From Solen grandis (Eukaryota; Mollusca; Bivalvia; Adapedonta; Solenidae), in the NCBI GenBank assembly GCA_021229015.1, contig CM037780.1, forward strand, positions 61,375,323 to 61,439,322: DNA of 64,000 bases. The letters are read 5' to 3'. Numbering within the stretch: position 1 is the first letter of the stretch; every line of letters starts with the position of its first letter. Shown here in pieces: positions 23,160 through 34,956 of this stretch. Position numbers and translations under genes: made by a program. The notes beneath the pieces are model-generated. The model was not told the DNA's origin, did not search any database, and saw only the letters and a program-made list of their open reading frames with translations.

Positions 23160-23870
23160 GACTATGGTACAATGGCCTTGTATTATCGGGGATGGCTCCC
23201 GATGCTCGTGAAATTTTCCGATGATCGTGGAAGGTGCCCCGGAGCTTCACCGAACCATCCTAGGTGCCTCGGGGAAGATTATGGAGAGTATGAGAATTTG
23301 GTGATGGACAAAATCAAGGGTAGACTTTCGGGGTTTTATGAGGATGCCCCCAGCAATGTCCCATGGCCTTTTTGACCGTCTCAGTCTAAAGTTGACACAA
23401 AAAAAGCAACAAATTTTAGAGTGCGCTTGCCGATTTTTTTTGATTTTTTTTTATTTTTTTCATTTTTTTCGAATATTCTGAGATTCTATCACAAGATCTG
23501 GAATGTGTCACATAAAGGTCGCCGAACCTTCGAGACATCACCGAAGCCTAGGGGATTCCTCGGAGGAAAAAAAATATTTCGCGGAAGCTCCGTGAATGCT
23601 TCCCAGGAGCTTCCGGGAAGCTATGCGTATGTTTCCCCGGCCTGTTTTCCCCGATAAAACTTCGAGAACATATAGGAAAAATTTCAATGCAAGCAATGAA
23701 GTTCTCCCGAGGCCTCCCGATGACTCCACATGGCTCGCAACGCTTTCGAAGCTTCCGCGGGACACAAGGGAACCTGTTCCCGACGCCTCCCGAGGCTCAT
23801 CAATTTCCATCGGGAGTACATCCCCTAGGCAAAACATGTCAAGTGGGACTGAGCCTTGAGCGATATAATC
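23160..23870. other. GC-richer block, open on both strands, unidentified
   Basis: Base composition rises sharply against the flanks. Related words recur: GAAGCTTCCG, GGAGCTTCC, GCCTCCCGA, GGTGCCTCGG, many in both orientations. Overlapping open frames exist on both strands (23538-23837 minus, 23596-23859 plus). No motif is recognised; short degenerate repeats explain the openness better than a gene. Confidence 0.45.
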
Positions 23871-24014
23871 TTATATTTTACCTTCGCAAAGCCATGTTTT
23901 TGAATAACTACTGTGCAATAGTATCTGACTACAGTTGTTTTAAAAAATGACGAAAGTAAAGGGTGGGGGGTGGGGGGTGTAGACAGGCATAAAAAATCAT
24001 AAGTGCTTTTTGGA

Positions 24015-24034
24015 CCCCCCCCCCCCCCCCCCCC
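24015..24034 (+). repeat. Poly-C tract (20 bases)
   Basis: Uninterrupted C run. Confidence 0.95.
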
Positions 24035-25209
24035 AAACAAACCAAAAAAAAAGGTGACTTGTGTACACTGGCAATTAGTGAATGTTTTGAATAAGCATCA
24101 GTTTTAGACTTAACATTGTAAAAGACAGTTTTGTTTAAATCTGAGGAAAAAAATCACTTTAAACATATTTTGTCAAATATGTTGAAGAGAATACTGGGTA
24201 TATGCTGTATTAGGTTCGAACTTGGTAATCTTGACTGTCTAATTGTCGATCTGGAAGCAGCCTTCACACACAGACGTCCCAGATAAAAAAAAATCAGGCC
24301 CACGGTTTAGGAGGAGGTTTGGGCCCCTTCTGCGTGTCGACATTTGGTACATTTTTTTTTTCTAAATGTTAAATCAGTGACAAAACAAACAATATTCAGT
24401 AATAAAAGATGTTTAATATCCGTTTTATTTCGCACATAAATTGTGTTTTCTGCACATTACTGATTAGTATTTCGTATTCATCGACTTATCAGTAACATTG
24501 CTCATTGACTGATTACCTGGATTTGATTTGAATTAGTGATCATGCATTATCTACATATACATAAATAAGGATTGTCCCAAAGTACGGCAGATTAAAATTT
24601 TCAAATTCTTTCATTTCATATTCATGATTTTATAAATTTAAAATATACCAGGGTCTCTATATTAAAAGACCATGAATACACATACATGTAAATTATTATA
24701 TCCGTAAATATCAAAAAGTGAACATGATGATGTATCGGCCTACTGTGTGTATTTATTCCTTTCAGGAAAAATATTTAGAGGAGTTAGTTTCATAAAAATA
24801 CTTAAAAAGTTATGTAAAAATAGTAAAGCTGATGACATTTAGAAACACAACCCATTTAATTTGCATGGTTAGCGATAGGTATGCATATACCCTGCAGTTT
24901 GCTACAGCAAAAAATAAATACAATAAAAATCCTTTTAAATAGTTTATAGTTGTAACTGATACAAACTTTTGGTAATGGCCTATTTTCCCAATTTGTAGAT
25001 CGCTCGGCAGACGACATGTAAATTTCTCTCAATCAGTGAACCATAAACACATGCTTATCACAGTCATGGATGACTGCCGATTCGGAATACCTACACTTTA
25101 ACGTTAAATACGGGGGCCCACGATAGGGATTTCCTCTTTCATACTACTATGATGTAATCAAGGGATTTTATAGCCTTGAAAAATTATGACCAGGGAAGCT
25201 GGGGGCCAA

Positions 25210-25211
<2 letters not shown>

Positions 25212-25241
<30 letters not shown>
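25212..25241 (+). repeat. Poly-C tract (30 bases)
   Basis: Uninterrupted C run next to the right end of the possible hAT-like element. Confidence 0.95.
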
Positions 25242-25242
<1 letters not shown>

Positions 25243-25259
25243 TTGGATCCGGGCCTGCA

Positions 25260-26200
25260 CGGTATGGTGCATATAGACTGTATATGAGTCATGTAAAACA
25301 TGTAAAACATGCTTTGTCATGCATGCAGAACTCCGTATTTTCTGTGACCGGAAAAAGGAAGTGGTTAAGGTGAGAGCAATATCCAAACATTATTTCCTCA
25401 TCGTCTATTGTTCATTTTCAAACAAATATTAGAGTAAGAAAATATTGCTATGATTAATTCCGTTACTTTCTTTATTCATGAATCAACGAAACACAGTTTG
25501 TTTTATTGTTGTTTCTTAAAAGAAAACTAGAAGAAATTAACTTGAACAATATTTTAACAATTGTTGAAATATTTTTACAAATTAGAGGCTACAATGACAA
25601 CAAATGATAAATATTAGTACATACCTGGATTGTTTAAACTATATCACAGCAACAAATATTTAGACAAGTTTTCACATAGAATTCGATGGTGAATAAAACT
25701 TAAACGGATGTAATTGAGAAATCAACAAAAATGTCTAGAGACCGGAACAGAATGTGTTCTTGTGGTCTGGAATGTGAAATATACTGACCCCTTTACCGGG
25801 TCATCATCATCATCATCATCATCATCAAAATAACAACAACATAAACAACAGCACACGAACAGTACATTCTCATATGTACTACCACCATCGTATATAAGAA
25901 TAGTTTGTTTCACTCTGATCTCGACAGTCCGAGAAGGTTTAAATATTCTTGATTTATAATGTAACATATTCTACTGTCTAGTGTCCCATTTCACTAAATT
26001 TCGAACAACGAACAAATTGGATCATAGTCGTAATAATGCTGTTCTCCATGTCTTTTATTTTGTCTAATTTGCATAATAAAACATGAAGAAATGTGACCCA
26101 TTTCCCTGCATTATCATGAAACAAACTCACCACTTTTTGTAAAGAATAAAACAATATACTGTTTTTACAGCTGTGAAATAACGAATAAGAATATTGTTTT
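25260..26200. other. No gene seen
   Basis: AT-rich DNA with an (ATC)n run at 25800-25828. Short open frames look random. Confidence 0.4.
25800..25828 (+). repeat. (ATC)n microsatellite
   Basis: About nine perfect units. Confidence 0.95.
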
Positions 26201-26300
26201 NNNNNNNNNNNNNNNNNNNNNNNNNNNNNNNNNNNNNNNNNNNNNNNNNNNNNNNNNNNNNNNNNNNNNNNNNNNNNNNNNNNNNNNNNNNNNNNNNNNN
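26201..26300. other. Assembly gap, 100 N
   Basis: Exactly 100 unknown bases, the usual size for a gap of unknown length. Confidence 1.
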
Positions 26301-26544
26301 ATTATTTATATACTTTTTACAAAGGGCAAATTGCGAATTTTTATTAACAGTAAGTTGAAAACTGAAAAAAGATAACCTGCATGAATTTGTATATATAAGT
26401 AACGTCATAAGATGAGCCACACACTTTTATTTTAATCCATTCAAGTAATATTAGGTGTCAATGATATTGCAAAAATACATGCAATGATAACCATAGTCAC
26501 TTTCTTCAAATAACAACATCTTATGTTTCTTTCATTTCGGTTTA

Positions 26545-26791
26545 GGGGCCGCCGTGTCCGAGCGGTTACAGTCGTGGACTACAAATCTCTCAGCCCCTTA
26601 CCGCTGTGGGTTCGAATCCCGGTAGGGACTCGGATTTTTCAAGTGAGGAAGCCTTCCAGCTGGCTTGCGGTAGGTCGGTGGTTCTACCCGGGTACCTCTG
26701 TGTACTCGGGATCTTCCTCCACCTGCAATTAGCTGGACGTCGCTATATGATTGAAATACTATCGCAGCGACGGTTAACCCCAAAACAACAA
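26545..26791 (+). repeat. SINE family A, full length with target duplication
   Basis: Head GGGCCGCCGTGTCCGAGCGG (A box), B box GGTTCGAATCCCGGTAGG, conserved body and the end CGCAGCGACGGTTAACCCC with AAC repeats. The 12-base word CATTTCGGTTTA stands on both sides (26533-26544 and 26792-26803), a clean target-site duplication from retroposition. Confidence 0.92.
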
Positions 26792-26803
26792 CATTTCGGT
26801 TTA

Positions 26804-26985
26804 AGTTTAAACTTATTTATTTTACGTCGCTCTTACAACTTATATTAATCTCGCTCGACGGTTCCTGGTTTTGACCTGTACTCAGCGCCTGGGAAGGCCA
26901 TGAAAAATCCTTGCACCCGACAGGTTTTGAAACCACAACCTTCGGATTCGCAGTCGGACATTTAACCACTGGACCATGGCGCCCA
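26804..26985 (-). repeat. SINE family B copy
   Basis: Minus-strand head GGCGCCATGGTCCAGTGG, with GGTTTCAAAACC as a decayed B box. Body and tail (TATAAGTTGTAAGAGCGACG then TAAAATAAATAAG) match 21326-21515. It starts directly after the family A target duplication. Confidence 0.8.
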
Positions 26986-26999
26986 AAAGGTTTAGTCAT

Positions 27000-27960
27000 G
27001 TCGTTTCGGTTTTTAAAATGATTAAATCCTATAATATAAAGGGGTTCGAATCTGCTTCACAATCTTTAGACCTCAAATATACAACTGTGGAATGGAATAT
27101 TTCAGTTGTAAATTTTCTTATTGTTATAAAAACATGGGTTCTGAGCTTGTTTTGTTTGCTTAGTTGTTTGAAAATCGTGATCATTACTATCACTAAATTT
27201 TATTGTCATGTTGCAGTGAAAACGGGGATTTTAAATGTGCACGCAGCTACATCTAGATAATGTTTTATCTCTAAACGTGTATTGACATTTTTAAAAATTC
27301 AAGTCTAAGGTCAATGTGCCTTTTCAACAATACATGTCCTACGAAATGTAACCTTTCCTGGTCGAAAGAGTGAAATGTTCTCCCGAGTCATATCACAATC
27401 AAGTTGTGTCAAATAAGCTATTTAGATCCTTTGTAACCAGTCAAATTAAGAACAGGTATGAAAAGGCACTTTAAATAAATGTCCAGTTGAAGTAATTTTG
27501 GACTCTGGAAGCTTTCAATTAAAGCGCTTTCTTCTAGTTCTATAAACTATATGTTTCATACAGTCAGCTAAATCAGACTGAGCCATCTCGCGGCAAGTCG
27601 TCAAATTGGTAATATTTCCCGCCATGATTGGTTGTATTTGTGGAATCGGCTGCAATCATTATGCTTAAGAAAACACTACTCTGATGTTTTTCTTAATCTC
27701 TGGGAAATGTAAACATAAATTAAAGGTTTACACCTCTGTCAATGATACGTGCGGTTCACAAGATTCCTGTACGGCTGTGGAAGTCAACGTTTTACAACAG
27801 TGTCAATGACTGTCAACGTGATCTATGTAAACACCATTGCCTGGTACGCTGTGAAATCCACACGTCCGTGACACTTATGTTACGTATGAAATGGTAAAGG
27901 GGTGAAAATCAGTCAATGCCAAAGAATATTCCCTCAGATGGACATGTTCTTTTTATTCTG
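27000..27960. other. Unique region, possible regulatory DNA
   Basis: No exon is supported. Between 27570 and 27900 the composition is more balanced. TGTAAACA-type forkhead words occur twice (about 27708 and 27825), as does TGTCAATGA (about 27738 and 27801). Regulatory function is only a guess. Confidence 0.3.
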
Positions 27961-29184
27961 AAACTGAACAGAACAGAACAGAATTTCATTATAGGCTTAG
28001 GCACTCAGCCCATCCCCATAAACATCAACATTTACAATGGCATGCGGAGACAATACAAACATAGTGAAATCAATATGATGTATTTATAGTTTATTTATGT
28101 CTCATCAGTGCATACATCATTACACTAAAACATAATACATATTTACAAAGTACATATGCAGAGCCACTCTATGAGAGTTATAAGAGACAAAATATAATAA
28201 AACTTAAAACACATATGCCAACATACGTATCTCTAAAAATTAATAAAGTAATAAAGCCAGATGAGTATGGGGTGAATATGCAACTGTGTGTCAGTGAGTA
28301 TATAGCTGAGTTTGTAAGTTTGCAGGTGCTTAAGTGCGTGATTTTGATTATGTTAATCTGTATGTATGTGCTCATGTATGTGAAAAGTGATTTCACCATA
28401 CAAACATTATGCCATGTCATTTGTATTACCTATCTCACTTCAAATATACAAATATAAATGCAAGGTAAGTGCTGCTTACCAAGACAAATTCAACGTGAAA
28501 GTGTCCAAATGAATAGTAAAATAATAATAAAATAAATCTGTTAAATTTTGAGAATGTGAATGTGATGTGAATATGTGAGAATATTACATTGCATATAGAA
28601 GGTCTTATCTCATTATTACGTTATATAAATATAAGTTTTAAATCATATAGAGATAAAAGATTTTTAAATGCCACACAACACGATAAACTTGATTCTCATT
28701 TTAATATTATACATTATTTTTCCACATTAAATGTAACGAAATATCATCCTAATTATACACAGTGACCTATAAATAAATAACAAAGAACTGTTGAAATTAT
28801 TTCTGATAACACAAGATTGTGCTTATGACATTAAACATGCTTAACTCCTGTCATACTACATGTAAAATAATGCAATTGCTTACAAAACGAATAAATATAT
28901 GTGATTTCAAAATATAGTATTATAAATGGAAGCCTGCGCTTAAAACATTTATACAAAACATGGCCAATTTTGTTAAGATTTTTATGGCGTCTGTGTTTAA
29001 TAATTGTATAAACTTAATCATATTTGGATGTGTTCTATGTGTTCCTTGGTATATACAAATTTCGAAAATCCTTATAATTTGGGCAAATAAGAACGAAATG
29101 GTATTCATCTTCAATACCATTAAGATTACAAAATGTACATTTTCTTTCCATTCTGGGTATATTCCTATGACGACCAGTTTCTGA
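27961..29184 (-). pseudogene. LINE 3' end with last coding part
   Basis: On the minus strand 29184-28940 reads RKCTFCN, IEDEYHFVLICPNY and IPRNTSKYDL, the C-terminal zinc-knuckle-like part of the LINE family seen at 1439-2700. About 900 bases of 3' UTR follow, ending at 27961 in TGTTC repeats. The 5' part is missing, as usual for truncated LINE insertions. Confidence 0.8.
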
Positions 29185-29499
29185 AGAAAAAAAAAAAAAA
29201 ACGATTGAAACTACGCAACATAGCTTTATTTGTTTATGGAAAAGAAATCAGCAATTTATGCCAAACGTGACAAGAATGTTTTTTTTTTTTTAATAAATAT
29301 GGAAAAAAATACACACTTAGTTTCGCTAGATCAAGGACTATATACTATATGTTATTTTCCTTAATAGTATGCACTTGTCGGGGGTGGGGGCATGTAGCTA
29401 TTGTCTTCTATATTCTGATAAATTGTGAATATGACATCGTCCAAAAAGATGTATCCACTATAACAGTAATTCCAATTTTCTTGATAAATGATATACATA

Positions 29500-29712
29500 C
29501 CTGTTGAAATTAACAGTATTGTCACTTTTTTTTTTTATTTGTTCTTTTTTACTTTATTTATTTTTCTACATAGAATCACTAGTAGTATTCATTATTACAT
29601 ATATTTTTTTGTTACCTGCTAGATCACATGAACTGAATACTTTTATTATATATGTGAAAAAGATGATGTACTTTGTACAAGTCTTAATAAAATATCTGTT
29701 CTGTTCTGTTCA
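29500..29712 (+). repeat. LINE 3' end fragment
   Basis: T-rich sequence ends in TACAAGTCTTAATAAAATAT and three TGTTC-like units, like the ends at 34035-34136 (+) and 27961 (-). Confidence 0.55.
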
Positions 29713-29740
29713 TTAAAGTTTACGCATACCGTATGATTGA

Positions 29741-30020
29741 GACAGACAGACAGACTTTTATTCAGATTTGTACAATAGAGTACATCATCATATACAGAAT
29801 TTCGAAGAAATAAATTATAATGTTACAATTATCTGAAAATAAAATAGATAAGATAAGTTAATTAAGGCTGGAAATAGTCTATGCATTATATAACAAACGT
29901 ATCATATATGTGTCATCTAAAATATATGTATACGTGTCGGTAGTCAAAATAAATAGCTGCTTTTAAATGATCAAATACTGCATCCACAAGTTACTACAAT
30001 AGATGTCTATTGTATTCAGA
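29741..30020 (-). repeat. LINE 3' end with (GTCT)n tail
   Basis: On the minus strand TGTACAAATCTGAATAAAAG runs into GTCTGTCTGTCTG, the pattern of a LINE 3' terminus. The inner limit is not defined. Confidence 0.5.
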
Positions 30021-30359
30021 TAAGGTCAAAAAGAAAACAAAAATAAGATAAACACAAATGGTCGCACTGCATGTCCACGCGCCTTACATGCCGGTAAATA
30101 CTCGAGATATTTAGCAATCAGAGAACAATCAATTATTAACACCTTTCACTGACACGAGTAAATAAAATGTATTAATTACAAAATTACAATACCAGAGCAA
30201 CTGAACGCTTGACCGGCCGACCAACACCACTCAGTCTGAAGTGTGTGTATGTGTGCTTAGTAATTTTGCAAAATAATCTCACTAAGTGTAGACCTTAGAA
30301 TACGATTTAGCTAGTCTGACAATGAGTTTCGTAATCTGTCAACCCTTAAACACATCTTT

Positions 30360-30640
30360 AGACAGACAGACAAACAGACAGGCAAACAGAGAGTCAGACA
30401 GACACAGCTTTATTTACAGACACGTACATCTTCCATTTAATAATAAATCCAAGATATTACTATTCACTTCACGACAATCAGGCAATACAAACATGTAAAA
30501 GGATAAAGTGATCCAAATAAATACAAATATAAACAAACTATATAAATTATACTAATATAAAGAATCAATGGGCAAATAATAAATAATTCCTAGTTAATAC
30601 TTAACACGAATATATAAAAATTAAAAATGTATATAATAAT
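30360..30640 (-). repeat. Second LINE 3' end with GTCT-rich tail
   Basis: Minus-strand ACGTGTCTGTAAATAAAGC is followed by GTCTGTCTGACTCTC and more. It is another retroposed 3' end in the same orientation as 29741-30020. Confidence 0.5.
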
Positions 30641-31277
30641 TAGTTAATCCCCTATGTATAATGACACTATATTTCGGTCAGGACCCGTAACTTACACGTG
30701 ACTCATATAGACAGTCTTGCCGTCCCCACGGTGTCCATCTATTCCTACAATCTGGACTAAGACCACAATTAATTTTACTATATGTTCTATATAAGCATAT
30801 ATGCAAATGACAATTTCTGTAAGGGAAATTGACACCCAAACTTACCCTCATTAGATAGATCTATTCAAGAGAAATAATTCTGTACATTTTAAACATGGGG
30901 TCACCCGACTACTTTTTGACCTATTTAAGGTTAAATAACATACGTATGAATTTAGTGCACCGGTCGGCCATTTCACACCAATTTTCTCAAAAATTCCCCT
31001 CTCAGTCATGCTCAACTTTTAAGGTTGTTGTGCAATAAGGCCTCCAAATTGGGCATTTTATGACTATTTTAACTGTGTTCTTTAGAATTTAATCCTTTAT
31101 TGCATGTCTTTCAGTCAAAAACTCACCTTAATTCAGCATTAAATAGGGTCACTATTTTCTGTGTAGGCACATCCGGATACAGGGTAACCAAGGGCAGGTA
31201 ATTGTGGTCATAGTCCATCTATAAACAGAGACTGTGACGTCACCGGTGTTGACACATCGTCTATTCCTATTATCTGA
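30641..31277. other. No gene seen
   Basis: A similar word (GTCCATCTATTCCTAC near 30746; ATCGTCTATTCCTATT near 31256) occurs twice. Otherwise featureless. Confidence 0.35.
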
Positions 31278-32060
31278 CGCTTTTGTTGAATCCATTCTAA
31301 ACTATGCTTGTCCTGTTTAGGGGTTTACTAAGTCTAAAGAATTAGAAAGGAATCATATCAAAATTTGTAAAATTAATTCTTGGGGTGAAACAAAATTCTT
31401 GTTCGGCAGCAGAATATGGTGAATTAGGATGATACCCGTTGTTTATTAACAGATACGTTCAAATAATCAAATATTGGTTTAAAATAAAACAATCCGATAA
31501 TATTATTCTTAATAAAGTATATATTAAATCGGAAGAGCATAGCAGAATGGTTTTTAAAAGCTGGGCCTATAATGTAAAACATTTGCTGGATGAGTATTGT
31601 TGTGGTGAAGTCTAGGTTAATTAACCCTTTCCCTCATATAGACTCATTTTGACGCACTCAATAGGTACCACATAAAGCCTGATCTGCAGAAAGCCAAACT
31701 CAAACCTTACCAAATTCAATTGTAAAATCCTCATTTCCAGACCACTGAGGAGCAGCGAACAGCATAAAACCTGATCAGCCTGCGAGTTACTCACTTTATT
31801 CTAAAATGTAACTGTTTTAATGAATTTAGAACTCAGTATATCAAGAAATATTATAAGAAGCCAAGCATGTTTAAATTTACAGAACTAATTCGTTGTGATG
31901 TAAAACTAGCAATTATTAATTTATGCAGATTTCTAAATTATGCTAATACCAGAAGAAAAGAAATATTAAATGCAATCAATAACACCGAATTGTTCCTCCA
32001 ATTATATATGTATTACTATATTTTCCATGCACGTTTGGTAGCCAAACAAATGTTTGTTTT
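31278..32060 (+). pseudogene. LINE reverse-transcriptase fragment split by a MITE
   Basis: 31278-31615 encodes, with stops, VESILNYACPV, GFTKSKELERNHIKICK, AAEYGELG and IKYWFKIKQSDNIIL, matching the thumb of 11684-13745. At 31621 a half MITE interrupts. Coding resumes at about 31797 with FNEFRTQYIKKYYKKPSM, KFTELIRCDVKLAIINLCRF and the 3' UTR. The reading order on both sides shows that the MITE landed in a pre-existing LINE. Confidence 0.85.
31621..31795 (-). mobile_element. MITE half copy inside LINE
   Basis: It starts with the terminal repeat TTAACCCTTTCCCTCATA and matches 11376 back to the palindrome centre of the full copy (CTGCGAGTTACTC), where it ends. The second half is lost. Confidence 0.85.
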
Positions 32061-32067
32061 GGGAATA

Positions 32068-32121
32068 CTAGGACTGACATTCTCCACACAACAACTTGTT
32101 TTATAGAGAATGTCAGTCCTA
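32068..32121 (+). repeat. Hairpin element, copy 1
   Basis: CTAGGACTGACATTCTCCA and its inverse AGAGAATGTCAGTCCTAG flank a short loop (CACAACAACTTGTTTTA). A near-identical hairpin is at 32385-32437. Confidence 0.9.
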
Positions 32122-32230
32122 GAATTAATTTTTTTTTTAATTTTTTTCAATTCACAAGTTACAAAAGTAACAATGAGTGAAATACAAAAACAAATTCAAA
32201 ATATCCGTTCGGTGGGTGATGATTGTAAAG

Positions 32231-32249
32231 AGAGAGAGAGAGAGAGAGA
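32231..32249 (+). repeat. (AG)n microsatellite
   Basis: Nine GA units between the two hairpins. Confidence 0.9.
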
Positions 32250-32384
32250 TATAATGGGGACAGTTCCCTTTTCACATATAATGTAATTAACCTGTTATAC
32301 ATACATACATTTACATGGAGCCAATATACATACGTTTTCACAATTCTATTAAACGTGCTCTAAATTATTCATTTATATTTTGAA

Positions 32385-32437
32385 AGGACTGACATTCTCC
32401 ATACAACAACTTCTTTTATGGAGAATGTCAGTCCTAG
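32385..32437 (+). repeat. Hairpin element, copy 2
   Basis: GGACTGACATTCTCCATA, loop, TATGGAGAATGTCAGTCC. Loop and stem differ from copy 1 by only a few bases. The two hairpins lie in the same orientation, 263 bases apart. Confidence 0.9.
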
Positions 32438-32469
32438 TCACCTGTTTTTTTCACTTGTAACGAATTGTT

Positions 32470-34031
32470 AGCTCACCTGAGCACAACGTGCTCAAGGTGA
32501 GCTTTTCTGATCGCCTTTTGTCCGGCGTCCGTCGTCCGTCGTCCGTGCGTGCGTCCGTGCGTCCGGCGTCAACAATTGCTTCAAACAATATCTCCTCCTA
32601 AACGGCTTGGCCAATTTGAAAAATATTTTGCAGGAATGTTCCTTGGATGAAGCTCTACTATAGTTGTATAAATGGTTCTGGTTCATTGCATAATTAGGTC
32701 ACAGGAGCTAAAAATAGATTTTAAAAATGCAAACTTTGAAAATCTTCTTCTGCAAAACTGCAAGGCCTAGAGCTTAGATATTTCATATGTAGCATCATCT
32801 AATGGTTCATTACCAAGATTGTTCAAATCATAGCCAAACGGTGATAAATGCCCCCGCACCAGGGGTCACTTGTTTTACATAGAGTTATATAGGAAAATCT
32901 TTAAAAATCATCTTCTATGAATCCATACGGCCTAGAGATTAGATATTTGGTATGTAGCATCATCTAATGGTTCATTACCAAGATTGTTCAAATCATGACC
33001 CTATGGTGATAAATGCCCCCGCACCAGGGGTCACTTGTTTAACATAGAGTTATATAGGAAAATCTTTAAAAATCTTCTTCTATGAATCCATAAGGCATAG
33101 AGCTTAGATATTTGGTATGTAGCATCATTTTATGGTTCATTACCAAGATTGTTCAAATCATAGCCCTATGGTGATAAATGCCCCCGCACCAGGGGTCACT
33201 TGTTTTACATAGATTTATATTGGAAACACTTTAAAAAATCTTCTTCTATGAATCCATAAGGCCTAAAGCTTAGATATTTCATATGAAGCATCATCTAATG
33301 GTTCATTACCAAGATTGTTCAAATCATAGCCAAACGGTGATAAATGCCCCCGCACCAGGGGTCACTTGTTTTACATAGAGTTATATAGGAAAATCTTTAA
33401 AAATCATCTTCTATGAATCCATACGGCCTAGAGATTAGATATTTGGTATGTAGCATCATCTAATGGTTCATTACCAAGATTGTTCAAATCATAGCCAAAC
33501 GGTGATAAATGCCCCCGCACCAGGGGTCACTTGTTTTACATAGAGTTATATAGGAAAATCTTTAAAAATCTTCTTCTATGAATCCATAAGGCCTAGAGAT
33601 TAGATATTTGGTATGTAGCATCATCTTATGGTTTATTACCAAGATTGTACAAATCATAAGCTTATGGTGATAAATGCCCCCGCACCAGGGGTCACTTGTT
33701 TTACATAGAGTTATATAGGAAAATCTTTAAAAAAAATCTTCTACTATGAATCCATAAGGCCTATAGCTTAGATTTTTGGTATGTAGTATCATCTAATGGT
33801 TCATTATCAAGATTTTCAAAATGGTGGCCCTTTGGAGATAAATGACCCCGCACTAAGTCTTCTCCTCTGAAACCATAAGGCCCAGTGCTTATATATTTGG
33901 TGTGTAGTATTGTCAGGGCTAAAATGTTTAAGATTGAGTTATATCAGAATTCTTGTCTGTTTAAAAACCTTGTAATCAGTTGTAGCAATGGTACTCAGGT
34001 GAGCGTTTCAGGGCCATCATGGCCCTCTTGT
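32470..34031 (+). mobile_element. Non-autonomous element with inner ~165-bp repeats
   Basis: The left end AGCTCACCTGAGCAC has an inverted partner ACTCAGGTGAGCG near 34000, followed by GGGCCATCATGGCCCTC, a small palindrome at the right end. A CGTCCGTCGTCC-rich zone lies just inside. From about 32700 to 33870 a unit of about 165 bp is repeated seven times, with words such as TAAATGCCCCCGCACCAGG, GGTCACTTGTTTTACATAG and AGCATCATCTAATGGTTCAT. Diverged relatives are at 58538-59345 and 54280-54345. It is a common bivalve repeat type; the transposon class is not assigned (compare pearl/Helentron-like elements). Confidence 0.8.
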
Positions 34032-34034
34032 TTG

Positions 34035-34136
34035 TATATGTGACTTTTTTATGTTCTGTATTAATATTTCTTTTGACGAAATGCTATGTGCAATAAGTCT
34101 GAATAAAATTCTGTTCTGTTCTATTTTACATAGCTT
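34035..34136 (+). repeat. LINE 3' end fragment
   Basis: TGCAATAAGTCTGAATAAAA then TTCTGTTCTGTTCT, directly after the previous element. Confidence 0.55.
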
Positions 34137-34930
34137 TAACTATGCACATACAGCAGTTGATAGGTCACTGCGACAACTGTTCGGTCTCTTTATTGTTTAG
34201 TGTCAATTATTAAATAATCGCTTTCTATTGGAAACAATTCAGTAGTGCAAGCCTATTTATTTAAGAAATGTGAATAAAATACAGTATGATTTTTACAACT
34301 GATCTCCCACAGAGAGACAATACTGAACAATAACTATTGTTATATTATTATAATATTTTATTGAAAACAGACCACCATAACTATTATATTTTTCGAATTC
34401 ATTATGTGCTAATATTATTTACTATGTAAATCTTGGAAATACCCTTTTTTTAATCGAATTGTAATGAGTCTTATATCGCCAACCTGAATATCCTGACCTA
34501 CCTTACGCAAGCCAGTTACCTGGTTCCTCCAAACTCTAAATTATTGTTCCAAAGTATCAAAACCTGAGGCATTTCACCTCGACCGCATGGGGTCGCCTTT
34601 CCGATTTTCCATCAGTGTTATGGAAGCAGACACTAAGATAGTCGGACCTTAATTTGCACTATGGAGAAAAAATAATATTGTTGTGCTGTTTGCGTAAAAA
34701 GACACCTATGAAAAACATGTGTAATGCAAAAATTAAGCAAAATATACCGTTTGGTTTTACGCATACTGACCTTTTTTTTAAGACATTTTTTATCTAAAGC
34801 TCGGGAATTAAAAAGGTATTCTCTTAGAGATAAGAATACTCTAAAAATAAAACTAAAACTATTTCTTTCTAAATCTTATCTGAGTGATACAGATAAAATG
34901 GTCGAAGAGAAAAATTACCCTATTCTTCGA

Positions 34931-34956
34931 CCCCCCCCCCCCCCCCCCCCCCCCCC
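34931..34956 (+). repeat. Poly-C tract (26 bases)
   Basis: Uninterrupted C run. Confidence 0.95.

Larger units (their letters stand above)
22830..25257. mobile_element. Possible hAT-like element (2.4 kb between matching ends)
   Basis: CAGGCCCGGAT (22830-22840) is perfectly inverted as ATCCGGGCCTG (25247-25257), and both continue inward into G/C runs. The pattern CAGG..GGATC followed by G runs is common at hAT-type termini. I find no transposase frame, and the flanking 8-mers agree in only the last four bases, so the two ends could belong to two different insertions. Confidence 0.35.

Noticed and set aside
26127..26420. 97-residue open frame across the N gap
   Set aside because: A third of it is unknown sequence; the rest has no motif.
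26548..26640. tRNA-Ser/Leu gene
   Set aside because: A and B boxes are present, but the sequence continues into a conserved SINE body with a target duplication and occurs several times.
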